Assembly (NCBI GenBank): GCA_004123355.1
Contig: SCHM01000001.1
Span: 5,014,001-5,078,000, forward strand
Source: Amphirosellinia nigrospora
Taxonomy: Eukaryota > Ascomycota > Sordariomycetes > Xylariales > Xylariaceae
Reading direction: 5' to 3'
Length of the DNA stretch: 64,000 nucleotides
In this document: positions 35,728-47,269 of the stretch, one piece after another
How the letters are laid out: the number at the start of each line of letters is the position of its first letter
Position numbering within the stretch: the first letter of the stretch is position 1
Program-made: the position numbers and the translations under genes
The notes under the pieces: model-generated
What the model was told of the DNA's origin: nothing
The model's input: the letters and a program-made list of their open reading frames with translations, nothing else
The model's database searches: none

Positions 35728-38360
35728 GCTGACATGTCGACAGCTGTACCCCGGTGAACATAGTGTCGAGTAGCTTCGTTGCCTCGAAGCAGATCATACC
35801 TTGATCGCCTGCGCTAAAGGCGATCATCTTTAAAGCCTTATGGACTAGCACCGTTCAACTTCAGCTCTCGATCAAAAGACCCAGGTACTTTTGACAAGCT
35901 TAACAAATGAGTGGAGTAATTGAGTGACATCGTGGGATGACTATATAAACTCGACGTCCTACTGAGCTATATTTGTTAGCATTACCACCACTGATTTGCG
36001 GAGTCCTTGAAATGGCAAGATACTAGCACCAATGTTTAATGTCTGGTCCTATCTCGATAGTTAATAACATCTGCAGTGCCTATGCAGTAGAAACTGTTCG
36101 TGGGTCAACTTGTTAGTCGGCGACCTGCCAATCGTGCATAAGCCTTTTCGTAAATAAAAACTGACGACGCTAAGAGGGTAACCAGGTATACATAACTAAG
36201 GCCTGTATGTTGCTTTTTCACATAGGCCGCGATACTAAATGGGTTGGTAACATCAAAAGATAATGTTCTACTTCGATAATGACGGGCTTCTAGAGTTCCA
36301 CACCTTCATGAACCTGCGAAACTCACCTAGGTTAGCAAGAGGGTAGGCAGTCAACCCTGCTCGTAACTAAACGAACAACGCCCTGTGATTTTCCACATGC
36401 AGGGCCAAGGAAGCCTTCAGGCTTGTTGATGTATGGTAGGGACGAGCAGCTAACCTAAAAAATTAAAGAAAGATGGTGTGTATCCCCACAATGCAGCTGG
36501 TGTTATAAATCGATAGGGCCCAGATTTCTCGGCTATTCTGGGTGAAGGATCAATTGAAATTGAGATAGCGACGGAAGATATTTGAAAGTCTAGGAACTAT
36601 TGTATTTTTCACCTGGATGAATCGATTACTGGATGTAAAAATATGGAGCTGACAGTTAATCCTGATGGGCAGGGCGCGCGTACTATTCGAGGTAGACGGT
36701 GTCTAGCTACAAGTCCGGAGGCGAACTTGTGACGGAACAAAACATAGGCTGCTTCGCCGTTCGTATCGGGGTTGATAGAATTAGCAGAGGTGTGAGCACA
36801 ACAAAATATATATCAATCGGGACCTCGGGACTGCAGGTGGGCTGCGCTACTGTACAACAGTATATACCACACTTTGCAGCGTTCAATTAAGTCTCCCGTC
36901 GTTAAACTTTCTGCTACTTATTATATACATGTATTTTCAAATGTTCTGCCAATGAAGAATGATACTGAAATATTAGTTACACGAGAATTAGTTAACGATT
37001 TATTACCATCTAGTGGTTCAACGTTGACTTAAACATTATTCAACATATGTAGAAAACCTGAGACAACGGCTGACCGAACTGTTTACTCGGTACGGTAAAG
37101 TTCTGGCTACAATATGTTGTACAACCCTCGATCCTTCAAGCCTACGGCTTTCATGCACGTAACGCGAAGGAGGGTTATCTGTGTTGAAAGGGGTCATGTA
37201 CATGCCGATCACTCGAAGCGCTACCACGGCAGATGTGCGAGAATTATCGAGTCGTCTGCAAGACATGTACACTAAATCGCGATAGCAGTATGCTAGTGCT
37301 AGCCAGGTACCAGTGGGTATTTCCGATCCCAGCTGGCCATCTCGATCAACAGGTTTGGAAAGTCAATTTGGTTGCATACCATTTGTTGCATCGTTTAATG
37401 AAAGTGGAAGAAGCGCTCGCTTGCTGCCAAATCCGCGTCCTTACCTACCTTAGGTACCCGCTCGATCAATATAGCAGGTGAGTTGAGTATCCTGGGATAT
37501 AAATTCGGTATTACAAGTATACTACACTACACTACTAATGTACACATGCAGTCTTGCACTAATATGTACATGTGTCAGGGGAAGGTCCCGAGACCACCTC
37601 GCAGCAGGTAATTATAATGTAAAGGATCATTTGAGATTCGAGGGTACGCGTAACGACCGAAACTATTTAAACGTCAGCGAGGAGCTAGCCGGGGTGCGGA
37701 GGATGGACAGAGCACAGCTGCTCCTGCGGGGATAGCACCCATGATAGAGTCTGAACGGAAACCGGTGGCGATCCCTCAATTTTCCGAACTGCTATCTCGA
37801 TATCTAGTCTGGTCACGTTGGTCGAGCATAGTAAGTACAATGGCACACTACTAGAGCGAAATATCCAGCACCTGACATCTGCTTGCTACAGTACCTAAGT
37901 AGCATACACGAATTATAGATGAGTGTGTCTTGTAAGTCAGTTCTAAACTTCATACCCAGGTTCGGCTGACATGAAGTTACACCACGCTACCCACCTATCA
38001 CCCTTTCGAAAGGATAAAGCAGGAATTTGCGTTATCCAAAGAGGCGACAGTAAGCGGCTGGGAGATGGATTGTTAGCTCAAGCGCACATAACCGGAATCG
38101 TGTCTGGCTTAATGTGACCGGACTTTTCCAGGCTTGGCCAACCAACAGCCTTGCGGCCGGAGAACTTCAAGGTACAATGCAGCTACTAGCTTACGGTAGT
38201 GTATCATACTTAGCATTGCAAAGGAGTGTATACTTAGATGGATAGCACACTAAGCTAAAGGGCGCTCAGCCACGATGATACGGGAAAGAAACAACCGAGC
38301 TTGCATCGTTTCCTGGCTTAGGCTGCTCGCCAAAACTTCCAAGTTACTCTTGCGTATATG

Positions 38361-38380
38361 GCATGGCATGGCATGGCATG
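38361..38380. repeat. (GCATG)4 tandem repeat
   Basis: Four perfect copies of the pentamer GCATG. Intergenic. Confidence 0.9.
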
Positions 38381-40179
38381 ACAATCGAGTGCTGCTACTT
38401 AGAATCGGGAACGTGTAGCGGCGACGATAAAGTCGTCCGGCGTTGCGGAACCACGGCCCTAGACAGACAAGTGGTGGCTGTTTTAACCTATAGACGAGAA
38501 ATGAGGCATCATCAATCAGAATCATTGATTGCCTCCACGTTTTTCGTCGCATTGCATTGCATAAGAAAAAGTTGCGCTCCGATTCCAACGAATTCTACGT
38601 GTTATAGCTTAACGTGCAGACCTTACGGTAGGCGAGGCCTATTGGAGCGGGAGTTTTAACCACTTTGAGTCTAAAGCACGCCTGCAAACCTGAGGTATCT
38701 ATTTTACAGTGCCTAAGCCGTCTCTGACCAAGGCACAGTATACTTGCCAACTTAGTGTAGGTATTTACAGCATTACAGCCGAGAGGAGGGGCCCAAAAGA
38801 GAGGGGAGAATTGGAGGGTGTGGATAGACGTACTGTATCCAATACTGTGTCCATCCAAGCCTGCCAACCTGCAAGCTGCAAGTTGATGAGGGTGATTACA
38901 ACCGGCCGACGGTGCATTAAATGGACGGCACAAGAGACGCGCACTGTATCTACATCAGTGTGTAGATGGAAGGGAGCAATTGCGCAACAATTCTGGTTTG
39001 AGGATAATCCTAGACCAAGGTTTTCGAGATGTGGATAGGAAAACAAAATGAATAGGCAGAACTCTTATGGCGTTATGTTTGTATCACAGTCATCTCTTAG
39101 CTAGCTAGTTGGTGGTGACTCAGATCAGTTTGAGACGCTGGTGACTCTAAATATACCAGCGATTTCGGATGCTTGAAACATCATCAGACGTTCATAAAAT
39201 TATCTTTTCAGAGTAATCAGACAAACTTTTGGTTACCTACCAAATCAGGGAGAACTCGTCCATGGTCTACGGGTGTGTGTAATGGTGCTGATTAGATGAT
39301 TAGATAATATAGGATCATTGACAAAGCCCTAATAATAAAACGTCCGTGGTTTCCGGCGGTTTTGTCTTTATCAGCATATCGTATGTGTAGACAGCGCTCG
39401 CGGTTTATGTAATCAACCATTTCGGCGCCATTTAAGCCGTAACTTCGTAGCACATGTGTCCTCGACACCTAGCGGTGGGCGCCGAAGTAACACAGTTTAT
39501 ATATTTCTGGGGCCCAGGCTCGCAATGTTTAGGTAACAATGTCCCCTCCGCTACTACACTACAGTGTTCCATGTTCCATGTTCTATATAACTTATTGGAA
39601 GGCTCAACGAAACCTGGCGCCGAAGGTTAGTGTCAATCAAGCTGGCCCAACCTATGGGGAGAGGTTCTCCCTTTCCAATTGGCCGGGGATACTTCTTCAA
39701 TGCTATAGTGTTTGGTTCCTTGTCTCGGGCTATATCTCTTGGATAGATATTTTGTCATGCTGGCGGCGCCTCTTTTTTTTCTTCTTGCTGATGTCATCTA
39801 AAAATTGGTGAGCATAAAGTAACAGGTGATTCCAAAGGTACCTACTAACCTACCCATCCCTACGAAGATGACTCCTTTTAGTATGGGATTCCGACGGACT
39901 GGTAAATGGCTATCAACAGGGTCGGATGACAACTTCAATGGGAGGGAGGGTTTCCTGTAAAAGAGAGGTGCTACAAGGTTATTGCCGGAAGTGGCAGTGT
40001 TCAATTCGGTCGCCACGGTCTCCAATTATCAATTATGCTCCAAGGTACAACTTCTGGTCACGAGGAACAGCCATTCAGCAGCCGATTCCTCAGATGATTG
40101 AACCCGCTCCACAACGACACACACCATCCAGCCAACCGTCCGCGTGCTAGTCTAGGACAACTTGGGACGAGGTTCTGGT

Positions 40180-40212
40180 CATGGGCATGGGCGTGGGCGT
40201 GGGCGTGGGCTT
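40180..40212. repeat. GGGC(A/G)T hexamer repeat
   Basis: Five tandem hexamers of the form (A/G)TGGGC. Intergenic, no visible function. Confidence 0.9.
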
Positions 40213-40736
40213 GGTTCGGGTCTTAGTGTAGTGCAGGTCCTGGTTCTCCGGAGCGCAAGTAGGTACCTCGCTGCTTATTAGCCAGGCTCACCCAGGCCTG
40301 CCATCCATTCCGTACTCCGTGCTCCTGGCGGGTCTGCACTATTCTACAATCGACCTTGCGCGCTATCTTTAGAGCCACACAAAGCACGGGGAAGTTCCAG
40401 CCCAGTTGACCCAGTTGACCCATTCAACTGAACTACCTAATCCTAATCCACCTGAGTCCTATCATTCCCATGGATAAGTACATCACGGATTAGTCGCAAC
40501 TTAACCTATCACTGTGTACTTCTATACCTCCTTTGTATATACCACCACCACTCCTGACTGTCCACCTCTCTTGCTTGATTGACCTGACCTTTTTTTGTGT
40601 TGATCATATCTTTGTGCTTTTCTAATTCCAAAGTCTATTTTTGTTTCCCTCGATAAAAAAATAATTTTGTCAATCAGCAGACAGTGCCAGCTCTGGTGTT
40701 CCCTCTTACACACACCACATAGGTAACCCTTGTTCA

Positions 40737-40781
40737 CCCATCCACCACCACCAACCACTACCACTACCACCACCACTCCAT
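40737..40781. repeat. CCA/ACT triplet repeat
   Basis: A degenerate (CCA)n/(ACT)n tract in the probable 5' leader of the C2H2 gene. Confidence 0.8.
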
Positions 40782-40955
40782 ATTCGCCCACTCCAACCAG
40801 CAACGGCATATTTCTCGCTCTCCTCGGCTTCGCATTTGCTCTTGCTTGCTTCCCCATTTTGCTCACTACAATCTTGTTCTTGAGCTGTCGGAGTAGTACA
40901 CGGTGGCATCGTATTCTAGCTTGATTTTGTCGCACTCTTGCCTACGTGTTCGGCA

Positions 40956-42572
40956 ATGGCCTCTTCCAAGGTAACCACTTGCACCACCATGCCCGCCTAG
41001 CTTAGTTCTCGCTGGAGCTGGCCGTGCTGATCACTCGTGGCCAACATAGGAAATCCCAACGTCAACGAGGCCATTGATCCAACACCGTCAATCTATTTCC
41101 TCGGGCCCGACATCCGTCATGTCGTCCGCTCGCCCTCCGTCCCACTCACGTAACAATTCCCACTCCTTATCCGCTTTGTCCGGCGTTCACAATCCCACCC
41201 ACCGTGTCACTCGCCGGAAGAGCATGACAAGCCCTGCGGCCAATGCTGCTGCCGTAGTTGCCGCATTGCAAGAGGTTGGCGATAAGGTGACTGCACTTCC
41301 TATTGCCGTCACCACTCGTCGCGGCACCATATCCAAGCCCGCCAACGCTGCCCGGATTGCTGTCGTGGGAAGTTTACCGTCGCCGCCTGCCAGTTTACCA
41401 ACCCATCGATTCACAATGCACCCGAAGCCTGAAGGACAAGAAAGTGCGATTGATGACGATTCCAATGATATGTCCGCCGACGAAAGGGAGGGTAGCCTTC
41501 AAAGCACGAATCCGCCGCGCGAGCGATGGCCAGCCGTTGACCAAAGAGGGTAAGAGCAATCGCGTCGAGCTCCGCTGCGACAAGTGTGGAAAAGGATACA
41601 AGCACAGCAGTTGCTTGACAAAGCATTTGTTTGTGCCCATTTTCTTACCCACTACCCTTATCCTGTACCCGTACTCCCTTGGCCAGGCCGTTGGATGATG
41701 TATCGCCTCGAAAGGAAGGCCATGGACCGGCTAGCACACCACCCAACCCTAGTGTCTATGCGTGAGCTTGTGTGACGAATTGCTTGGCAGGTGGGAACAC
41801 CCCCGAATGGTCCTACACGTCCAAACTTCTCATCTCCAAGCATCAGCAAGTGCAATTGCTCGAAGCAGCGTCTGTTCTTGTTGCAATGAACAACAAGGAC
41901 TCCGCCACTCCACCGGACTCAGCCAAGGACTTTGCTAGCGAAGCGGGATCAGCTTCGCCAACTGCCTCGGGGTTTTCGGAACATCGTGAGGGGCGTAGCT
42001 CTGCGGATACCACCCCACCACCACGCGAGGGGTTTGGTGTGAGCAACACAATGACTTACCAGGACGCCTCGAACCGATACAGCAACGGGAGCAATTACTC
42101 ACGATCTTATCAATCGGCTGCGTCAGGCTCTTTCTTCCCGAATAGTTTACCCCACAGAAGCGGGTTCAGCCATAACCGTCATGGTAGTTCTGATCGTCGT
42201 CCTCCATCATCGGGATTGAACAACACTGGTCAAGAGGACCGTGACCTTGCCGCGGCTGTTGAGTTGCTTAGCTGCAGTATCGGCAGCAACGGAGGAAATC
42301 GAGATGCACGGCTGCCCGAGGACGCACCTCCAGTTCCTCCACTGCCTGCTCAGTATCTGGATCAAGCGGCTTTCAGTAGCACTAGTTTTATCAATAGCTA
42401 CACAACACAAATGCCGGAGAGCTTCACTCGAGGCGACCACCGCCGAAATGTCGACGTGAAGATGGAAGACAGTGACGGTAGCATGGTGGACGAAGATGAA
42501 GAGGAGCGACGCTCCAGGGCACGAAGCAGCGAGGAGGATGATGAGATGATGTTTGGCCGCATGGAAGAATAA
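40956..42572 (+). CDS. Single C2H2 zinc-finger protein, putative transcription regulator
   Basis: Three exons: 40956-40970 (MASSK), 41050-41628 and 41791-42572, about 459 residues. The first half is Ser/Ala/Pro-rich. One C2H2 finger is split by the second intron: LRCDKCGKGYKHSSCLTKHL joins WEH, giving C-x2-C-x12-H-x3-H. It is followed by a conserved block, EWSYTSKLLISKHQQVQLLE. The C-terminal half is Ser/Asn-rich and ends in an acidic region (DEDEEERRSRARSSEEDDE). A lone finger with this adjacent block is seen in a fungal family of predicted nuclear regulators; targets are unknown. Frame breaks are near 41490 (G run) and 41801 (in the ACACCCCC stretch). Each is two missing bases or one extra. 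Confidence 0.75.
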
Positions 42573-43540
42573 GCGCCGTGAGGCTGGAGCTTTTGCTCTC
42601 TGTGGCAGGAAATGAGGCATGGGTTTGAAGTTTCCTTTGTACCACAAATACTTATATCAAGGCGTGTAAATGGGTGGTTCGCTCCGCCGCCGGGACCTTA
42701 GCACCGAAGAGTGGCGGCCTTCAGAAGCGAAGGCTGATGAAAGCGATCTCCACGAGGTTAAAGTGAGGTTCGGAGGGAGCGTCGAGCGAACGCCGGAGAC
42801 GACGAAATTTTCAACTTGCACAACTGCCCCTAGGGAGGGGATACGCGAGTGTATGACTGCGTAGTAAACGCAAGACACTCATTTGTTTTATATGAAAGAA
42901 AGTTCAAATCAAATGAACCTTGGCCACTGACATTGGGATAATTCTTGACTTTGGGATAGCGGTTTGCGATTCGGACGCTGGTTCTTCCATAGTTGGGTTA
43001 AGCTGTGCCGGCGATGATCCGCACGACAATGTATAGTAAAGCACCATTGGAATGAGTAAGTCAAGCAAAGAAGAGTTAGTTGTGAATCCGTGAAGCTGTC
43101 GCCGCGAAAATTCTAGCAGTGCAAATGGCGAGATGGTTGTATATGCTAAACGCTCAGAGCCAAGAGTGTAGGAAGAGAGGAGAGAGCTGGGAATCCATAA
43201 TGGAGACGGCTTCCGAGCATCCTTAATGAGGAACTGCTACTCGGGGTTAACTCAGAGATCAACAGTGGGGGTTCGAGTGAAGATCCCCGATCGTTGGACA
43301 AACGACGTCACGTCACAGGTGGTGGAGGAGAGACGAGCTGGCGGGAGTTTGCAGGAAAGCTTTGACAGCTCAGCTCAGCATAGCGCAGTGAGTGAGTGCA
43401 GTACAGCACAGCGCGTAGCTCAGCTCTCCGAACCCACTGGTTGCCCCTCTCCCTCTGTTTGTCACACTGCCTACCTCAACACTAATAACACATCGAATCC
43501 CCAACACAATAAACCTTTACATCATCCACCAGTCTTTTAC

Positions 43541-43561
43541 TTTTTTTTTTTTTTTTTTTTT
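43541..43561. repeat. Poly-T tract of 21 bases followed by GCAG
   Basis: The tract is directly read from the sequence. Given the homopolymer errors seen elsewhere, its true length may differ. Confidence 0.9.
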
Positions 43562-43706
43562 GCAGATATAGTACTGTGCAGTTTTTAGCTCTTGTCGGGA
43601 AACCTACTTCTTTCCACTCGTCAGTGAAGCATCCATTTCCCTAGTACTTGTAACCCGTCTTGCATTTACAGAGGATCGATCCTCGTCGTTGTGACTTTAT
43701 CGCCAA

Positions 43707-43729
43707 ACAAAACAACAACAACAACAACA
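43707..43729 (+). promoter_or_regulatory. CAA-repeat leader immediately before the start codon
   Basis: AAACAAAA followed by (CAA) triplets leads straight into the ATG at 43730. CA-rich, unstructured leaders favour efficient scanning and initiation. This supports 43730 as the start over the upstream in-frame alternatives. Confidence 0.5.
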
Positions 43730-45039
43730 ATGCGCACGAGACGTCAGGACAAGGCTGTCGCAGAAGCCGAAGCCGCAGCCGCAGCGGTCGCCGCTCCTCC
43801 TGCTGGAAAAGAAGAACCGCCTTCCACGGTTATTTCCCCAGTTGCTGATAATGACAGCAAAGATGAGCAGGCATCGCCCGCTACCGTTACCATCTCTAAA
43901 ATCGAGGGACCTACCGTTCATCGCCGGGAGAGCACACCGCGATCCAAGTTACCGACGCCAGTACAATTTCCCCTTGTCGCTATTCTCAGTCTAGTCATCT
44001 CAGAACTGGGCTACTCAGTTTCGTGGCCTTTTACGCAGGGCGTCCTCGCCACGCATGCGCGACTCCCCGGGACTTGGGCCGAGGTCGCGGCTATAATGGG
44101 CTGGCGCTTGTATGTATCGCCCATGCCTCTCTTGCGCGAAGAAAGCTATTCGCGCATCGCGTCGCTATTTTCGCTATATGCTAACATGCCGGCTATGATA
44201 GATTGGAGCTTGGGCTTGGATGGTTCGGTAACTACGATGGTTATGACATCACTGCGCTGAATCTTTTATCTCAAGGTCCTGCTGTAAGCGACATCATTCC
44301 AGACGAGCGCATCATCTTGTGCCATGCGTACTCAACTCGATACTAACCTTGATTACGCGCAGCTCTACCTGCTCTACGCGCATTATGAAACTCCTCCACT
44401 TGCGCTCCTGCTGACTGTCGCCATTGAAACCCTCGCGACATACATTCCGTTCCGTCTGCTTCGCCCGCTCTCTCGTGCTCATGCACAGCCAACCACCGTT
44501 CCTAACGCCGATATCCTAACTGACGGGCCAATTGCGCTCCTCACCACGCTGCTTGCCGGTGCCATTTATAGCGTGTCCCTACTCCTCGCCTATTCAACTT
44601 TCCTTCCGACTTACCTTGTGGTGTACTTCGAGGGCTTGCCATCGTTGGTGCGTGCCCACGAGTCGAGTTACGTGGGCCTCTTACCTGTGACCCTCGCTCT
44701 CGGTTTTGCAGCCCGCGTTTTTATATTTACGCCCGCTGAAGCTACTGGACGTACACCAGCCGATGCCAAGAACGAGGCGTTTGACCCTGTCAAAGCTAGC
44801 CTGCGCGAGACGGTACGATGGAACTTCTTAGGCTGGTCCTCGCAAACCAAGGTAGCCTTGCAGCGCACAGCGTTGATCATGCTCGTCAGTGGTACCAATA
44901 CGTTTTACGGACGCGGCTTACTATCGTGGGCGTGGAAACTACCGGCGCCGCGGCTTGGAGCAGTGTCTGGGTTTTCGCTGCGGCAATCTCAGGTCTAGCT
45001 CTCAGCGCCGTTGGGGTGTTTAAGTCTATTACGACGTAG
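43730..45039 (+). CDS. Multi-pass membrane protein of unknown function
   Basis: Three exons: 43730-44109, 44202-44283 and 44363-45039, giving about 379 residues. The first 75 residues are Ala/Glu-rich and charged, with no signal peptide. Hydrophobic segments follow: FPLVAILSLVISELGYSVSW, LALLLTVAIETLATYIPF, LLTTLLAGAIYSVSLLLAY, GLLPVTLALGFAARVFIF and the final VWVFAAAISGLALSAVGVF, with GWFGNYDGYDITALNLL between the first two. One T is missing near 44903 (T5 to T4), after VSGTNTF; the frame then continues TIVGVETTGAAAWSSVWV. The architecture is typical of an uncharacterised Pezizomycotina membrane family. I cannot assign transport or enzymatic activity. Confidence 0.75.
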
Positions 45040-45623
45040 GGAACGTAATTTGTGTTATCTATAGGTTAGATTGAAAGAAAATTGATAATGCAGAGGTGTT
45101 ATTGAGGATTGCGATTTCAGATGTGGATGTTTAGTGTATAAGATTGACCTACTAACTTCCACAGAGGTTTGTACGTACCCATTAGAACTCATTTTATAAT
45201 GTCTATTTACCAAAGCCAGTTGATTATTATCTAGTTACTGGAACACTTTATTAAATGTACCGTTGGTCTTGTTTAGCCATGAGGTAGCTCAATGCACTTC
45301 CAGGCACACTCTTGACGCGATTGCCCTCTAAGGAAATAGAGGTTTCCTATCATAAAAGGGGTGCCGGGCAACCGCACAGTAAGATGCTGTTTATCAGGAT
45401 ATTGTAAACAGAAGTGGAAGCAAACACTACCTACCTAGGTACAATTGAAGGTGTTCAAGGATATCACATACCGCCCATATTCAGTGCATCTTCAGATAGT
45501 TGTTTACTTGCAACTATAGTTCAATCCCGAGAGCCCATCAGACGGCATCCTCAAGTTTAAGTACTTACAAAGCTCGCCTAACTCTTCCAGGATTCATTCA
45601 ATGTAGTACCTACCTCCGTTGAA
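45040..45623. other. Intergenic region
   Basis: No gene is seen. A CTACCTACCTAGGTAC motif lies at 45429-45441, and TACCTACCTCC sits shortly before the next start codon. Confidence 0.5.
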
Positions 45624-46634
45624 ATGGACACGTCAAGAACATCGACACCGAGCCTGGAGCCCGGCAATCATCCAAGCGTCAGCGTCGCTCGCGCATCAAG
45701 AACAAGAAGAATCCAGGAGGAGAAGGTGGTAAAGAGCCGAACAATGTAGAGGAATTGGTGGATCTGGGATGGAAGAAGGAAAAGAACGTCACTGCGAACA
45801 AAGTCTTCCTCTCCGGCATGGTGATCGTTGAGGGTCGGCTTCATGCTACAGACAAGCTGTGTTTGCGCGGCGATTGCATTGTCACGGAAAAGCTTGAGTG
45901 CGAGGGCAACTTCACTCTTTCTGGAACTATTTGGCTCTGGTATGTATTGGCTGTTTCTTTCTAGTATCTAGGCACTTGAGTAGTTGCCACATTGGTTTCT
46001 AAGTTGGCGCAGTTGACCTGGATTATGAAGATTGGATGACTGATATGACATTATATATAGGAACAAACCTGCCACGACCAAGAACTTAATCATATTAACC
46101 CGTGGGGTCATCAAGTAAGTAGCAGGAACCTGTGCAGTAATTTACTCTGCAGTTTCGTTCTAGCCTGTTAGGTGCTGGAAATAATTATTTGCATACTCGA
46201 CTAACAAGCGCGCCAGCGGCGATATGATTGTGAGCACCGGTGTCTACATCAAGGGCAACTGCACCATCAATGGCAAACTTACCGTTACCGGAACCGTGAG
46301 ACTCAATGGAACCTTGTGAGCATTACTATCCTCAGATATCTTTCGATACACTCTAGTCTTTTCTAGTTACTTGGTTTGTATACAGGTGGTGTTATGCTCC
46401 TTTCTTTTTGCCTACAACAGCCGCGAAATCCCAGCATCATCCCTTGGGGGCTTGTTTACTAATAATTTCTTGACATTTTGCAGGAAGTGCAAACGCCTTA
46501 TTACCACTGGCCCTATTACCAAATTTGGAAGCAGATCCAAGGTCATCGTGGAAGAAAAGGAGGCGGATGAGGATGAAGATGCTATCGTTGCAGAACAAGT
46601 CCGTTCATTATGTGAACATACTACCAGTACTTAA
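45624..46634 (+). CDS. Bactofilin-like (polymer-forming cytoskeletal) protein
   Basis: Four exons: 45624-45939, 46061-46114, 46217-46315 and 46484-46634, about 206 residues. The N-terminal ~60 residues are basic and disordered (SSKRQRRSRIKNKKN). A run of short beta-rich repeats follows: SGMVIVEGRLHATDKLCLRG, VTEKLECEGNFTLSGTIW, ITRG-like LTRGVINGDMIVS, GVYIKGNCTINGKLTVTGTV, RLNGTLKCKRLITTGPITKF. This hydrophobic-Gly periodicity is that of the bactofilin right-handed beta-helix, whose bacterial members polymerise without nucleotides. The tail is acidic (EEKEADEDEDAIV). One base is missing a few codons after the ATG (near 45632), or the true start lies in an upstream exon, so the N-terminus is uncertain. 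Three introns show the gene is settled in a eukaryotic genome. Confidence 0.75.
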
Positions 46635-47269
46635 GTTAGGAATATGGAGAGTGATACCCTAGACAGGCCCCAGATGGTTGCCATCTTAGAAGGTAGATCG
46701 CGTTGCTTTTAAGATTTGGTCTCAAAAGTCACATATTCGAGATACTTAAGTCAGATGTCCACCTACTTAGCTACCGTGATAGCACATCAGAATCTAAAAG
46801 GGAATTAAGGACAAATGTTAAAAACAATGCTACAGTCTAAGAAGCTCAATGCAGTGAAAATAATTGATTGATTTTGGAACTAAATAAACTACCTAATACA
46901 ACCTGCGAGGAAAGTTAGATAGAGGTAGGATAGAGGTTACCTAATGGGAAGGCGCACACTCACCCCACATTAGATACTACCCATTAGGTGCATGTGACTC
47001 ATTCAATCACAGAAGCCCCGATAGGCTGATAAATGAATTAAGATATCCGAGTTTTCATTAACACGCTCCTGTCTTACCCCAAAACACGTTGAACGTCAGG
47101 TCAAGATCGCGAGGTAAGGCATACCTACCCACCTCCTTCTATTCATCTAAATTGAGGCAGATTGCTACATCTTTGAAACTGTTCACCATATATTCCAACT
47201 AATCCGATGCCTATATTAATATGATATCTAGCTGCACTAGGGACGTCCTAAAAACTATGTTCAGCAACC
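46635..47269. other. Intergenic region
   Basis: No gene is seen. TACCTA/TAGGTA motifs occur at about 46923-46990 and 47140. The last part is the leader of the ING-family gene. Confidence 0.5.

Larger units (their letters stand above)
33618..40955. other. 7.3-kb gene-poor region
   Basis: This is the longest stretch without a supportable gene. It is mostly A/T-rich with dense stops, with more GC-rich patches near 34860-35800 and 38250-38500. A possible decayed coding fragment is listed at 35513-35727. Simple repeats lie at 38361-38380, 40180-40212 and 40737-40781. No transposase, reverse transcriptase or long terminal repeats were recognised. The last few hundred bases are probably the leader of the C2H2 gene. 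Confidence 0.5.
42573..43729. other. Intergenic region with probable 5' leader intron of the next gene
   Basis: No gene is supported. A T21 tract at 43541-43561 runs directly into TGCAG, which resembles an intron acceptor in the 5' leader of the membrane protein gene. The region 43370-43440 is rich in imperfect CAGCT/CAGTA repeats. Confidence 0.5.

Noticed and set aside
35291-35851. Overlapping open frames of 64-114 codons on both strands
   Set aside because: None has a domain, and they conflict with each other. At best the region contains the decayed fragment listed separately.
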